A stretch of DNA of 64,000 nt from Hungatella_A sp034142505 (GTDB lineage: Bacteria > Bacillota > Clostridia > Lachnospirales > Lachnospiraceae). The position numbers and the translations under genes were made by a program. The notes below the pieces were generated by a model. That model was given only the letters and a program-made list of their open reading frames with translations. It was not told the DNA's origin and ran no database searches. Below, piece by piece: positions 24,675 through 34,217 of this stretch. Each line of letters begins with the position of its first letter. Within the stretch, counting starts at the first letter, position 1. Location of the stretch: the NCBI GenBank assembly GCA_034142505.1, contig JAWZDV010000043.1, positions 1 to 64,000 of the forward strand, in the 5' to 3' direction.

Positions 24675-26402
24675 TTATTTCTCAGTACAATTTCCAAAAT
24701 AGAAGAATCCAAGTGGTGTATAATACATACCGTCCACTCTGTCATTCAGCATATACTTCTGGGTATAGAAGTACAGTGGGCAGAGAACATTGTCTTCCTT
24801 CATCAGAATATCCTCAGCCTCATGCATAGCCTTCATACGCTCTTCCGGTACGGAGGTAGCCTTCGCCGCGTCAATCGCCGCATCATACTCAGCTCTGGAG
24901 TACTGTGCATCGTTGTTGCCGCCATCGGTATACCACATATCAAGGAAGGTAATCGGGTCATTGTAGTCTGCGATCCATCCGTTACGGGAAATCTGGTAGT
25001 TGCCCTGTTTCCGGTTCTCCAGGAATACGTTCCAGTCCTGGTTGTTCAGTGTTACGGTAACGCCCAGTACTTCCTGCCACATATTCTGTAATGCTTCGCC
25101 AACTGCTTTGTGCTCGTCATTGGTGTTGTATAAATACTCAACAGTCGGGAAACCTTCGCCGTTCGGATAGCCGGCCTCTGCAAGCAGTGCCCGTGCCTCC
25201 TCACAGTTCTTCTCATAATCCTCTTCTTTTACGCTGTAATACTCTCCGCCAACGGTACGGAAATCATCGCCGCTTGGGTCCACATCAGCCGCACCTGCCG
25301 GAACAAAGCCGGTAGCTGGAACCTGGCCGGTCTGAGTAACGCTCTCTACAATGTAGTTACGGTCAATTGCCAGTGTAAATGCCTTACGAATCTTCGGATC
25401 GGAGAAGATCTCATCCTCGACGTTGAAACATGCATAGTAGGTTCCTAAGTAGTCTACGATATTTAACTCGCCGGAAGCTAAGTAATTCGGAATCTCATCC
25501 GTAGGAACTTCCTCGATGAAGTCAATCTCACCGCTCTTGTAAGCAGCCAGAATTGCGTTGGCATCATCTAACAGAGTGAACTTGATGCTGTCCGGACCTA
25601 ATTTGTCATAATCATAGTACTCTTCATTCTTCACACCTAAAATATAAGCGTTGTGTGACCATTCAGCCATCTTGTACGGACCGTTGCCAATGTAGGTTGC
25701 TACATCGTAGGTCCACTGGTCGTTGCCCTCTGTCATGTCTTCACGAACCGGGTAAGCAGCCGGGAAGGCAAGAATTTCCTCAAAGTATGGGCAGTCATAG
25801 GTCAGTACAATCTCAAGAGTCTTATCATCGATCGCTGTTATGCCAAGGGTGGATGGATCTGCGCCGTTGTTGGCAATGTCATTGTAACCCTTCACCATAT
25901 CGATCATGTATGTATAATCCGCTGCTGTCTCCGGTTTTGCCAGACGCTGCCAGCTGTATACGAAATCACCTGCCGTTACCGGTTTTCCGTCGGACCATTT
26001 GATGCCCTCGCGCATCTTGAAGGTGTAGGTAACGGTTCCGTCATCATTGACTACCTTCTCCCAGGACTCTGCCTGGCCAGGAGCCAAAATAGCGTTTCCG
26101 TCTCCGTCGTCCACTCTCTTCACAAGTCCCTCGAAGAAGTGGTTAATCATAATACCACCGTCTACCGCGGAGTTTAACGCCGGGTCGATGGACTGTGGCT
26201 CGGATGCCAGACATACGGCGATGTCGAAGGTACCGGAAGCTTCTTTCGTCTCACCTGCTGCGGTCGTCTCAGCTGCTGCGGTTGTTGCATCACCTGCTGC
26301 TGTGGTTGTCTCCGGTGTTGTCGTCTTGCCGCCGCAGGCTGCTAAAGACAGTACCATCACGGATGCAAGAGTCAGAGACATAACTTTTTTCATGTTTCTC
26401 AT
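24675..26402 (-). CDS. oppA: Oligopeptide ABC transporter substrate-binding lipoprotein
   Basis: 575 residues, normal for SBP_bac_5 proteins. Signal peptide with a lipobox (LSLAACGG) anchors it to the outer face of the membrane. A Thr/Ala-rich linker follows, then the family pattern QSIDPALNSAVDGG near the start of the fold, YTFKMREGIKWSDGKPVTAGD, and a C-terminal NGWIADYNDPITFLDMW block. It captures extracellular peptides for the OppBCDF permease encoded just upstream in the same operon. It is last in the operon (139 bases after oppF), and a dyad CCCGTTCGGG in the gap could help set its separate mRNA level. Confidence 0.93.
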   Translation of the reverse strand: MRNMKKVMSLTLASVMVLSLAACGGKTTTPETTTAAGDATTAAAETTAAGETKEASGTFDIAVCLASEPQSIDPALNSAVDGGIMINHFFEGLVKRVDDGDGNAILAPGQAESWEKVVNDDGTVTYTFKMREGIKWSDGKPVTAGDFVYSWQRLAKPETAADYTYMIDMVKGYNDIANNGADPSTLGITAIDDKTLEIVLTYDCPYFEEILAFPAAYPVREDMTEGNDQWTYDVATYIGNGPYKMAEWSHNAYILGVKNEEYYDYDKLGPDSIKFTLLDDANAILAAYKSGEIDFIEEVPTDEIPNYLASGELNIVDYLGTYYACFNVEDEIFSDPKIRKAFTLAIDRNYIVESVTQTGQVPATGFVPAGAADVDPSGDDFRTVGGEYYSVKEEDYEKNCEEARALLAEAGYPNGEGFPTVEYLYNTNDEHKAVGEALQNMWQEVLGVTVTLNNQDWNVFLENRKQGNYQISRNGWIADYNDPITFLDMWYTDGGNNDAQYSRAEYDAAIDAAKATSVPEERMKAMHEAEDILMKEDNVLCPLYFYTQKYMLNDRVDGMYYTPLGFFYFGNCTEK

Positions 26403-26540
26403 AATACTTATTTCCTCCTTTTCTTTCCTTTTTTCCGGCAGGCTCCCTTTCCCCTCCAGGCAAACGCCCGGAAGCGATTCCCCACCGGATACTTGTATCT
26501 TTCATCCCGTTCGGGAAATGATACCGTAACGACGAGGTCT

Positions 26541-27551
26541 CTAACCTAAGAGATGGCAAGCTGCCCAATGTCCCGGTTCATACTCTTTAAACGCAGGCAT
26601 TTCCATGGAACATTTCTCTGTGGCGTAAGGACATCTGGTGTGGAACCGGCATCCGCTTGGCGGATTGATGGGGCTCGGAATATCGCCTTCCAGCACGATT
26701 CTCTGGCGGCTTCTGGAAAGTTCCGGGTCCGGAACCGGCACTGCCGACAGCAGTGTCTTGGTATATGGATGGATGGGATTCCGGTTTAACTCATAGCTTT
26801 CGCCTAGTTCCACCAGAGACCCTAAGTACATAACACCGATTCTATTGGAGATATGGCGCACCACCGATAAATCGTGGGCGATGAAGAGATAAGTCAGACC
26901 CATCTCCTCCTGCATATCTTCCAGCATATTGACAACCTGTGACTGGATGGACACATCCAGAGCCGAGATCGGCTCGTCACAGACGATAAACTCCGGTTTG
27001 ACCGCCAGGGCGCGGGCGATTCCCACACGCTGCTGCTGGCCGCCGGAAAACTCATGGGGATAACGGTTCCCATGCTCCGTGTTCAGTCCAACTTTTTTTA
27101 ACAGTTCCTTGATCATGTCGCTGCGGTCGCCCTTGCTGGCCGCCAGCTTGTGGATATCAATGGCTTCCCCGATGATCTCGCTGACCGTCATACGCGGGTC
27201 AAGAGATGCGGACGGGTCCTGGAAAATGATCTGCATTTTCCGCCTGTACGGCAGCATGTTGACCGCCTTGGCCTTGCCGATGGGTTTCCCCTCGCTGTTC
27301 AACGGATTGTCATAAATCGGCTGGCCGTCATAGATAATCTTGCCGCCGGTAGGTTCATGAAGCCGGAGAATGGTTCTTCCCAGGGTCGTCTTGCCGCAGC
27401 CCGACTCTCCCACCAGACCAAGGGTCTCCCCTTTTTTGATAAAGAAAGAGACATCCTGAACTGCCTGGACGCCCGGCCCCTTCATTCCCTTAACCGGGAA
27501 ATATTTTCTTAAATTCTGAATCTCAAGGAGTGTCTTTTCGTTGTTATTCAT
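26541..27551 (-). CDS. oppF: Oligopeptide ABC transporter ATPase OppF
   Basis: 336 residues from ATG 27551 (GGGAGG nine bases upstream), overlapping the oppD stop. Walker A GESGCGKT, signature FSGGQQQRVGIARAL, Walker B EFIVCDEPISALD, and a C-terminal OppF-type extension with the cysteine pattern GCRFHTRCPYATEKC...CHLL, which in this family can bind an iron-sulfur cluster. It powers peptide import with OppD. Confidence 0.95.
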   Translation of the reverse strand: MNNNEKTLLEIQNLRKYFPVKGMKGPGVQAVQDVSFFIKKGETLGLVGESGCGKTTLGRTILRLHEPTGGKIIYDGQPIYDNPLNSEGKPIGKAKAVNMLPYRRKMQIIFQDPSASLDPRMTVSEIIGEAIDIHKLAASKGDRSDMIKELLKKVGLNTEHGNRYPHEFSGGQQQRVGIARALAVKPEFIVCDEPISALDVSIQSQVVNMLEDMQEEMGLTYLFIAHDLSVVRHISNRIGVMYLGSLVELGESYELNRNPIHPYTKTLLSAVPVPDPELSRSRQRIVLEGDIPSPINPPSGCRFHTRCPYATEKCSMEMPAFKEYEPGHWAACHLLG

Positions 27552-28596
27552 TTGCAGCATCCTCCCTCTTTTCCGTATTTCCTGGGATGTTTGATGCTGT
27601 TTTCTGCTCGTTTAACTGTTCCTGTACTCTAAGCCAGCACGCGGAGCGGTGATTACCCCCCCCCAGGTATACGTAGGGCGGCATTTTCTCCAAGCAGATT
27701 TTCATGCAGTGCTCGCATCTTGGCGCAAACGGACAGCCCTCCGGCGGATTCAACATATCAACCGGGCTTCCCTCGATGGGAATCAGCCTCTCGTACTCTT
27801 CTGCGTCAACACGCGGCATGGAGCGCAAAAGCCCCAGGGTGTAAGGATGCGCCGGATGATAAAAAATGTCATCCACCGGCCCCTGCTCCACCATTCTGCC
27901 CGCATACATCACGGACACTTTATCGCAGATATCAGCCACAACGCCTAAGTTGTGGGTGATAAAAATAATCCCCATATTCGTCTTCTTCTGAAGCTCCTTC
28001 ATCAGTTCCAGAATCTGTGCCTGGATGGTCACATCCAGAGCCGTGGTCGGCTCATCGGCAATCAGCAGCTGCGGATGGCAGATCAGTCCCATGGCGATCA
28101 TCACACGCTGGCGCATACCGCCGGAAAATTCGTGGGGATACTGTTTCATCCGCTTCTCCACGTTGTTGATGCCCACCATCTCCATCATCTCCATGGCACG
28201 CTTTTTGGCGTCCTCCGCGGAGATCTTCTTGTCATGGGCCCGCAGGGCCTCCACCAGCTGGTTGCCCACGGTATAAACCGGGTTTAAACAGGTCATAGGG
28301 TTCTGGAAGATCATGGCGATCTTGTTGCCCCTAAGGTTCGTCATCTCCTCCTTGGAATAGCTTAAGACGTCCTGCCCCTCAAAGGTGATGGAACCGCCCA
28401 CTACTTTACCCGGGCTTTCCAAGAGTCCCATGATGGAGTAGGCCTCCACGCTCTTGCCGGAGCCGGACTCGCCCACAACGCCCATCACTTCCCCATAATT
28501 CAAATCATAAGATATGCCTCCCACTGCCTTTACCTCACCGGCAGGAGTGAAGAAGGAGACATGTAAATCTTTTACTTCCAATAATTTCTCAGCCAT
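27544..28596 (-). CDS. oppD: Oligopeptide ABC transporter ATPase OppD
   Basis: 350 residues. Walker A GESGSGKS, signature FSGGMRQRVMIAMGL, Walker B LLIADEPTTALD, and the C-terminal oligo_HPY extension with GCPFAPRCEHCMKIC, the cysteine cluster typical of Opp/Dpp ATPases. GGGGGAG before ATG 28596. Partner of OppF in the same operon; a Lys/Glu-rich tail follows the domain. Confidence 0.95.
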   Translation of the reverse strand: MAEKLLEVKDLHVSFFTPAGEVKAVGGISYDLNYGEVMGVVGESGSGKSVEAYSIMGLLESPGKVVGGSITFEGQDVLSYSKEEMTNLRGNKIAMIFQNPMTCLNPVYTVGNQLVEALRAHDKKISAEDAKKRAMEMMEMVGINNVEKRMKQYPHEFSGGMRQRVMIAMGLICHPQLLIADEPTTALDVTIQAQILELMKELQKKTNMGIIFITHNLGVVADICDKVSVMYAGRMVEQGPVDDIFYHPAHPYTLGLLRSMPRVDAEEYERLIPIEGSPVDMLNPPEGCPFAPRCEHCMKICLEKMPPYVYLGGGNHRSACWLRVQEQLNEQKTASNIPGNTEKREDAANE

Positions 28597-28611
28597 ATTG
28601 TCTCCCCCTCT

Positions 28612-30003
28612 CTATTTCTTTAATTTCGGATCTAAGGCGTCTCTTAAGCCGTCGCCAAAGAGGTTGAACGCCAGAATCATCACACTCAGCACCACAGCCG
28701 GGATAATCAGACGGTAAGTGTAGGTGTACATACCGCTCAGCGCATCCGTCGCCATGGAACCAAGACTTGGCAGCGGCGCGGACACGCCGACACCTAAGTA
28801 GGACAAGAACGATTCCAGGAAAATCGCGGACGGAATCTGCAAACAGGTAGTCACCACGATCTGGCCGATACAGTTGGGAAGTAGATGGCGGCGGATAATC
28901 CGGCTGCCGGAAGCTCCCAGGGCTTTTGCCGCGGTCACATACTCCTGCTCCTTTAACTGAAGCACCTGTCCGCGGATAATACGGCTCATGGTTACCCAGT
29001 AAAGCAGTCCGAATGCGATAAACAAGGAGATCAGGTTCGGTCCAAGCACGCCCACAAAGGACTTGAGCGGACCCGTGCCTGAGTTTACAAATTCCGTTAA
29101 AATCGGTTTTAATGCCGTCGCAATCAACAGCACCACCAGCATCTCAGGAACCGCGTAGATCAGCTCCACAATCCGCTGCATCACCGCGTCCACCTTACCG
29201 CCACAGTAACCGGAGATGGAACCGTACAGCGCGCCGATCACCAGCACTAACAGTGCCGCGCAGATACCAACCGTCATAGAAACTCTGGCCCCGTACATCA
29301 CGCGGACCAGAATATCACGTCCGTACATATCGGTACCAAAAATATGTGGAAATACTTTCTCCCCCGCCGCTTTTCTCTCAAGCTCCGAAGAGGAATAGCC
29401 AAACAGTTTCTTCTTAATGCCAAGTTCTTTTCTCAGCGCTTTCACGTCAATCTCTTCGGATTTCTTGGAGGCATTCTGGGAAGCCACCTTAGCCTGGGCC
29501 TTGATCTTCGCCTTGTCAATCGGAGTCAGCTTCTCGCCCTTGGCGGCGGCCTCCTCCTCAGCCTTGGCAATCATGGCGTCCACGTCCAGCACTTCCGTGG
29601 CGGTACGGGCCGCAATCTCGTCATCCAGCCGTTTCTGGTCTTCATTGGTATAGTGATAGGGGTATAAATCCTCCGCTCCCGTATTGAACTGCTCATATCC
29701 GTATGGAATAAAAAGCGGACCCACAAAGGCAAACAGGAACAGAAAAATCACCACTCCCAGCGCCACCATAGCCACTGTATTCTTCTTTAAACGGCGCCAT
29801 GCGTCCTTCCAGTAGGACACACTCTGGCGGTCCTCCATAAAGTTATCCTTCTCGTCCTGAGTCGCCGGCGCAAAATCATCGTCTGTCAAACTGTTCCAAT
29901 CCAGAATGGACTCCACGTCAGGCTGTAAGGAGACGATGCAGCGCTTCATGCCCTTTCGCTGGGTGTCAGCAGGAGGTACTTTCTTTGTCTTATCGTTACT
30001 CAC
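28612..30003 (-). CDS. oppC: Oligopeptide ABC transporter permease OppC
   Basis: 463 residues, longer than the usual 300 or so. The extra length is an insert between the first membrane helix (about 75-97) and the permease core: a hydrophilic, Lys/Ala/Glu-rich region of about 120 residues (SQNASKKSEEIDVKALRKEL). The core has the EAA-type loop AAKALGASGSRIIRRHLLPN that contacts the ATPases. Start GTG 30003 with GGAG. The insert is shared by many Clostridia OppC proteins, as far as I recall; it probably lies outside the membrane. Confidence 0.93.
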   Translation of the reverse strand: MSNDKTKKVPPADTQRKGMKRCIVSLQPDVESILDWNSLTDDDFAPATQDEKDNFMEDRQSVSYWKDAWRRLKKNTVAMVALGVVIFLFLFAFVGPLFIPYGYEQFNTGAEDLYPYHYTNEDQKRLDDEIAARTATEVLDVDAMIAKAEEEAAAKGEKLTPIDKAKIKAQAKVASQNASKKSEEIDVKALRKELGIKKKLFGYSSSELERKAAGEKVFPHIFGTDMYGRDILVRVMYGARVSMTVGICAALLVLVIGALYGSISGYCGGKVDAVMQRIVELIYAVPEMLVVLLIATALKPILTEFVNSGTGPLKSFVGVLGPNLISLFIAFGLLYWVTMSRIIRGQVLQLKEQEYVTAAKALGASGSRIIRRHLLPNCIGQIVVTTCLQIPSAIFLESFLSYLGVGVSAPLPSLGSMATDALSGMYTYTYRLIIPAVVLSVMILAFNLFGDGLRDALDPKLKK

Positions 30004-30005
30004 GT

Positions 30006-30953
30006 CTACTCTCCACCTTTCGTCAAATTGATTCTCGGATCAGCCACCTTATAAAGAATATCCACCACCATATTCATCAGGATAATGAAGCTGGCTAAGA
30101 ACACGGTCGTCCCCATGATCACCGGGTAATCCCTGTTCTGAATGGACTGCACCAGATAACGGCCCAGTCCCGGGATGGAAAATACACTCTCCACAACGAA
30201 GCCGCCGCAAAGGGTAAATGCCACCTGTGGCCCCAGGTACGTGATTACCGGGATCAGGGCATTTCTCAGAGCGTGCTTAAAGATAATCTTGTTATTCTTC
30301 AGGCCTTTAGCGCGGGCCGTCTTTATGTACTCCTGGTTCAGACAGTCAAGCATCGCCGACCGGGTCTGTCTCGCCGTATAGCACATGGGGTAAAATCCCA
30401 GGGAAAAGCAGGGTAATACATAAGACCTCCACCCCAGGGCAGGGTCAAAAATCGTCGGAAAAATCTTCAGGGAAGCAATTCCTCCCGCAAAGGCCACCAA
30501 AAGCACGGAGGCCACAACAAAGCTCGGTGTGGAGATACCAAGGGTACACACAACTCGCAGGATGCTGTCCGTTGCCTTCCCACGCTTAAAAGCGGAGAGA
30601 CACCCAAGAGGAACCCCAACCAGCACCGCCCAGCCAAGAGCCAGCGCACCGATTTTAGCAGAAACCGGGAACATCTCCAGGATAATGTTGAGCACCTGAC
30701 GGTTCTTCTGCATCTTCAAAGAAACACCGAAGTCCCCGTGAAGCAGATTCTCCAAATATTTGCCCAGCTGGACAATCACCGGTTTATCCAGGCCATATTT
30801 GGCATTCAGCGCCGCCAGAGTCGCCGCGGACGGAGTCTTCTCACTCAGCCAGGGACTGCCCGGAACCGCGTTCATCAACAGGAATGTGACACAGGTTACC
30901 AGAAAGATCGTAACCAGCGCCATCCCCAATCGTTTAACAAAATACTTACCCAT
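30006..30953 (-). CDS. oppB: Oligopeptide ABC transporter permease OppB
   Basis: 315 residues, six membrane helices, with the EAA loop TARAKGLKNNKIIFKHALRN and the conserved N-terminal KYFVKRLGMALVTIFLVT. First gene of the oppBCDFA operon, three bases ahead of oppC. It forms the membrane channel with OppC. A good promoter lies at 31047-31075. Confidence 0.94.
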   Translation of the reverse strand: MGKYFVKRLGMALVTIFLVTCVTFLLMNAVPGSPWLSEKTPSAATLAALNAKYGLDKPVIVQLGKYLENLLHGDFGVSLKMQKNRQVLNIILEMFPVSAKIGALALGWAVLVGVPLGCLSAFKRGKATDSILRVVCTLGISTPSFVVASVLLVAFAGGIASLKIFPTIFDPALGWRSYVLPCFSLGFYPMCYTARQTRSAMLDCLNQEYIKTARAKGLKNNKIIFKHALRNALIPVITYLGPQVAFTLCGGFVVESVFSIPGLGRYLVQSIQNRDYPVIMGTTVFLASFIILMNMVVDILYKVADPRINLTKGGE

Positions 30954-31046
30954 AAACTCACATCCTACTTTTCTTTTTTCAATTTATGCTTTTGTTTTTT
31001 TGCTAATATCGCTTCTTAAATTTACATAAAAGCATACGTATCCGTT

Positions 31047-31075
31047 ATTTTACCTTAAAATGCAAGGCCGGTCAA
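31047..31075 (-). promoter_or_regulatory. Promoter of the opp operon
   Basis: Minus-strand TTGACC (31075-31070), 17-base spacer, TAAAAT (31052-31047), about 95 bases upstream of oppB. The remaining leader is AT-rich. No other gene in 30954-31226. Confidence 0.75.
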
Positions 31076-31149
31076 GAGTTTGGAAATATTTTTCAAAATT
31101 TTTGTCCGATTAGTAAAGACGATTGTCTTTATGGCAGATACAAAAAGAC

Positions 31150-31196
31150 GCATAAAAATCCGGAATGTTTCATAGTTATACATAAAACATTCCGGA
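31150..31196 (-). terminator. Terminator after PepSY gene
   Basis: Perfect 12-bp stem TCCGGAATGTTT/AAACATTCCGGA with a 14-base loop; the minus-strand tail is TTTTTATG. Confidence 0.85.
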
Positions 31197-31226
31197 AAAA
31201 TATAATATCTTGTTTATGATATAGTC

Positions 31227-31871
31227 TTAATCCCACCTATACTCGCGCTCATAATCCAATATAGTTCCCTTTATGGCATCCAGTTCTATCTCGTATTCAT
31301 AATCTCCATAATAAAACTCCACCTGATATTCAGCTATGCCATCATCCCAGTCAAGGTGAGACTTCTTAAACGATACTTGTTCCGCCGTCAGCCCTGCTCT
31401 TTCAAGAGCCAGGGATTTCGCCTTCTCCACTCCAATATAACTGTCCGCATCTATACCAGAGCCGGACCCGGATTGGTCATAGTATTCTGCATCATAATCA
31501 TAGCTTAATATCGTCCCTGTACAGGCATCGATATCATAATCATACTCCGCATAACCGGATGGATAATAAAACTCCACCTCATACTGCCAGCAATGGTCAT
31601 CCCTTTTCAGCTCGGTATGCAAAAACGTAATCTGGTCACCGGACAGACCCGCATGGTCCAGTGCAATTTCCTTAGCCCTGTCCTCGCTAATATAGTCAGC
31701 CGGCCGGCTGGTGTTTCCAGACGGTGTTGTATGCCGACTGCCTGACTCTGCCATGGCGGTTATGTTCATCATACCAAACATCAGTACAGCAAGCAGGGAG
31801 CCGGTTCCCGCTCTCAGCACCCTTTTCCACATTACTTCTGATTTTAATTCTCTGATATTATCTTTTCTCAT
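31227..31871 (-). CDS. PepSY-domain secreted protein (two domains)
   Basis: 214 residues with an N-terminal signal/membrane segment (about 17-40) and two PepSY domains (about 65-130 and 142-214), each with the order RAKEIALDHAGLSGDQI/KAKSLALERAGLTAEQV, then YEVEFYYPSG/YQVEFYYGDY and DIDACTGTIL/ELDAIKGTIL. PepSY domains often inhibit proteases or sense the envelope. It follows another PepSY protein and a two-component system, so it may be an output or modulator of that system. Confidence 0.87.
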   Translation of the reverse strand: MRKDNIRELKSEVMWKRVLRAGTGSLLAVLMFGMMNITAMAESGSRHTTPSGNTSRPADYISEDRAKEIALDHAGLSGDQITFLHTELKRDDHCWQYEVEFYYPSGYAEYDYDIDACTGTILSYDYDAEYYDQSGSGSGIDADSYIGVEKAKSLALERAGLTAEQVSFKKSHLDWDDGIAEYQVEFYYGDYEYEIELDAIKGTILDYEREYRWD

Positions 31872-31885
31872 TCAATACCTCCTCG

Positions 31886-32830
31886 CTAATGATAAATTGA
31901 TTCAACCTCCCAGCTTCGTATCGCTCCGCTGTACCCGTCAATCTCAAACTCATACTCCATATCATTATAAATAATCTTGCCCTCATACTCCAGCCGCCCA
32001 TCATCATAATCCGTTTTAAATTCCAGGATATCCGAATTTTTGGCGCCTGACACTTCATTTAAGGCGATCTCCTTCGCCCGGTCGGCGGAAATCATATTCT
32101 CATTGGCTCCCCCTGTTGGGAGACGGATGGGGTCCTTACTCTCATAATCGCTACTGATAACTGCTCCGGTCTTTGCGTCTATATCATAAGAATACTCCTC
32201 ATTGTTTCCGGCATAAAATTCGATTTCGTAGACCTGCCGGCCATCCTCCCAGTCCAACTTACATTTAGAAAATGTGACCTGGTCCGCGGAAAATCCGTCA
32301 TGGTCCAACGCCTTTTTTTTCGCATCCTCCTCCGTAATCAGATTATTGCCGGCAGCGTCTGACGGCGCTTTCCGGCCATTCGCGGTGTCCCGTGCAGTAC
32401 TGCTGTCCCGACCGGCATCGGTCCCGCTGTCCCGACCGGCAACGGTCCCCTGTGAAGCACTGCTGTCCCGACCGGCATCGGACTCCGCCGGATTCGCACT
32501 GCCGTCAAAGGACTCCAAGACGTCTTGACCGCGCTGTGCGGCAGAGGTTCGGCTTTCAATTACCGTACCGGTCATAGCATCTATATCATACTGATATTCC
32601 ATTCCATCGACAGTAAAATTGACCTCATAGTAGTCTAAATCATTTTGACGGCTGAGAGTAGATGTCGTGCGTTCCACAGTATTTGCCGGGATACCGGCAT
32701 CTGCCAGCGCCAATGTTTTCGCCTCATCAGAGCTGATGAGTTTGGACTGGCTGTTTAAATCGGAACAACCTGTAATCAAAACTACCGCCATGCCCAATGC
32801 ACAGCATAACACGATTTTCCTTCCATCCAT
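31886..32830 (-). CDS. PepSY-domain lipoprotein (three domains)
   Basis: 314 residues, lipobox VVLITGCSD. Three PepSY domains (about 33-90, 163-228, 245-314) are separated by a Ser/Asp/Gly/Arg-rich linker with imperfect repeats (DAGRDSSTARD, VAGRDSGT). Domain hallmarks include YYEVNFTVDG, YEIEFYAG and YEGKIIYND, each with a following DID-T/S-G block. It is probably surface-exposed. Lies between the histidine kinase gene and the smaller PepSY gene, all one direction. Confidence 0.87.
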   Translation of the reverse strand: MDGRKIVLCCALGMAVVLITGCSDLNSQSKLISSDEAKTLALADAGIPANTVERTTSTLSRQNDLDYYEVNFTVDGMEYQYDIDAMTGTVIESRTSAAQRGQDVLESFDGSANPAESDAGRDSSASQGTVAGRDSGTDAGRDSSTARDTANGRKAPSDAAGNNLITEEDAKKKALDHDGFSADQVTFSKCKLDWEDGRQVYEIEFYAGNNEEYSYDIDAKTGAVISSDYESKDPIRLPTGGANENMISADRAKEIALNEVSGAKNSDILEFKTDYDDGRLEYEGKIIYNDMEYEFEIDGYSGAIRSWEVESIYH

Positions 32831-32882
32831 GGGTATCTTTCTCCTTCCACTATGGGTATATGATAACAGATGAATATGAAAT

Positions 32883-34217
32883 TTACATGAAATCAGGTAA
32901 ATGAAATATAAATTTACTTCCCTCCCCTAACTCACTCTCCACCGACATATAACCGCCGTGGATCAGGGCGATCTGCTGTACTATGGCAAGTCCAAGGCCT
33001 GCGCCGGCATCACCGCTTCGGGCAGGGTCCACCTGATAAAACCGGTTCCAGATATGTTTCTGCTGCTCCGGCGATATCCCGATTCCATCATCTCTTACCG
33101 ACAAGAAAAATTCTCCCTGCATTCGTCCGGTTCGTATCCACACATTGCCGTCAGGCTTCCCGTACTTAACTGCATTTTCAATCAGATTCCGTACCAGCCT
33201 GGACAGCAGTTCTCCATCTGCTTTTATCATCAGAGGCCCATCCGCCTCACAATGAATCTTCACCGAAACCGGAAACTGCTCGCTGCAGACTGAACGGACA
33301 AGTTCGTTAGCATCCACCAGAGCCATATGCACCTGCTCCGTCCCCTGTTCCAGCCGGGTCATATTCAGAAGCTGGGAAATGATGGATGTCATTTTCTCAC
33401 TTTGGCGATGAATCATTGCTATGGTCTCCTGCCGTTCCTCCGGGGATTCGTCATATTTTAAAGCATACTCGCAAGCGCCTTTTATAATTGAAACCGGGGT
33501 TCGAAGTTCATGTGAGGCATCGGCTGTAAATTGTTTTTCCACCTCAAAAGAACGTTCCAGCCGCTCAAACATCCCGTCAAAGGTAACCGCCAGCTGGGAA
33601 AATTCATCCCTTCCCTCCGGAAGGCCTATTCGACCGGTTAAATCACGGGCTTCGTTGATGGCGGCAACCGTTTTTGCCACCAGCTCTAAAGGTCTGAATG
33701 ACCGCTTCACAATAAACCAGCCGCCCAGGGCTGTCAGCAGGATAAAAAGAGGCATGGCGGCAGCTGCAACCCGGAACAGATTCCTAATGGCCTCATTCTG
33801 CCTTGGCGTCTCTGTCACTCCTCTGACCCAGACTCCTGTCTCCCAGTCAAAGGGTCTCCACAGGTCCATCACAAGATACCTGCCCTTTTCTGTTTCCACA
33901 GTTCGAATGGAACCATTTTGAAAGGGCTCCTGCGCAGTAAAAGACACCGGCACCTGGCCCGCAAGCAGGGTTTCACCCTGGCTGTAAATCAGGACGGAAA
34001 CACCATCCTGATAGAATATAAAATGATTGCTGACCTGCAGCCTGCCATTGTCCATGGTGATCTGCTTTACATTAGTTTTCAGCAGCTGAGTAAGCTGCTG
34101 CGTGATGGTCTGCGCGGACACGGAATTGCTGATCAACAGCATAAAGGTCAGAAACAATCCACCCATCAGCGACATCAACAAAGTCAAAAGCAGGGTGAGT
34201 TTGAGTTTTACAGACAT
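32883..34217 (-). CDS. Two-component sensor histidine kinase
   Basis: 444 residues: transmembrane helices near 10-33 and 150-170 flank an extracellular sensor region, then a HAMP domain (about 170-225), phosphoacceptor His236 (ADASHELRTPVS), an N box (NLIENAVKYG), G1 (RDDGIGIS) and G2 (GAGLGLAIV). It autophosphorylates His236 and passes the phosphate to the regulator gene that overlaps it by 10 bp. The signal it senses is unknown; the PepSY proteins downstream are candidates for accessory sensing partners. Confidence 0.94.
   Translation of the reverse strand: MSVKLKLTLLLTLLMSLMGGLFLTFMLLISNSVSAQTITQQLTQLLKTNVKQITMDNGRLQVSNHFIFYQDGVSVLIYSQGETLLAGQVPVSFTAQEPFQNGSIRTVETEKGRYLVMDLWRPFDWETGVWVRGVTETPRQNEAIRNLFRVAAAAMPLFILLTALGGWFIVKRSFRPLELVAKTVAAINEARDLTGRIGLPEGRDEFSQLAVTFDGMFERLERSFEVEKQFTADASHELRTPVSIIKGACEYALKYDESPEERQETIAMIHRQSEKMTSIISQLLNMTRLEQGTEQVHMALVDANELVRSVCSEQFPVSVKIHCEADGPLMIKADGELLSRLVRNLIENAVKYGKPDGNVWIRTGRMQGEFFLSVRDDGIGISPEQQKHIWNRFYQVDPARSGDAGAGLGLAIVQQIALIHGGYMSVESELGEGSKFIFHLPDFM

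Noticed and set aside
31886..32577. Repeat-rich plus-strand frames opposite the PepSY lipoprotein linker
   Set aside because: They mirror the Asp/Ser/Gly linker repeats; the lipobox and PepSY domains are on the minus strand.
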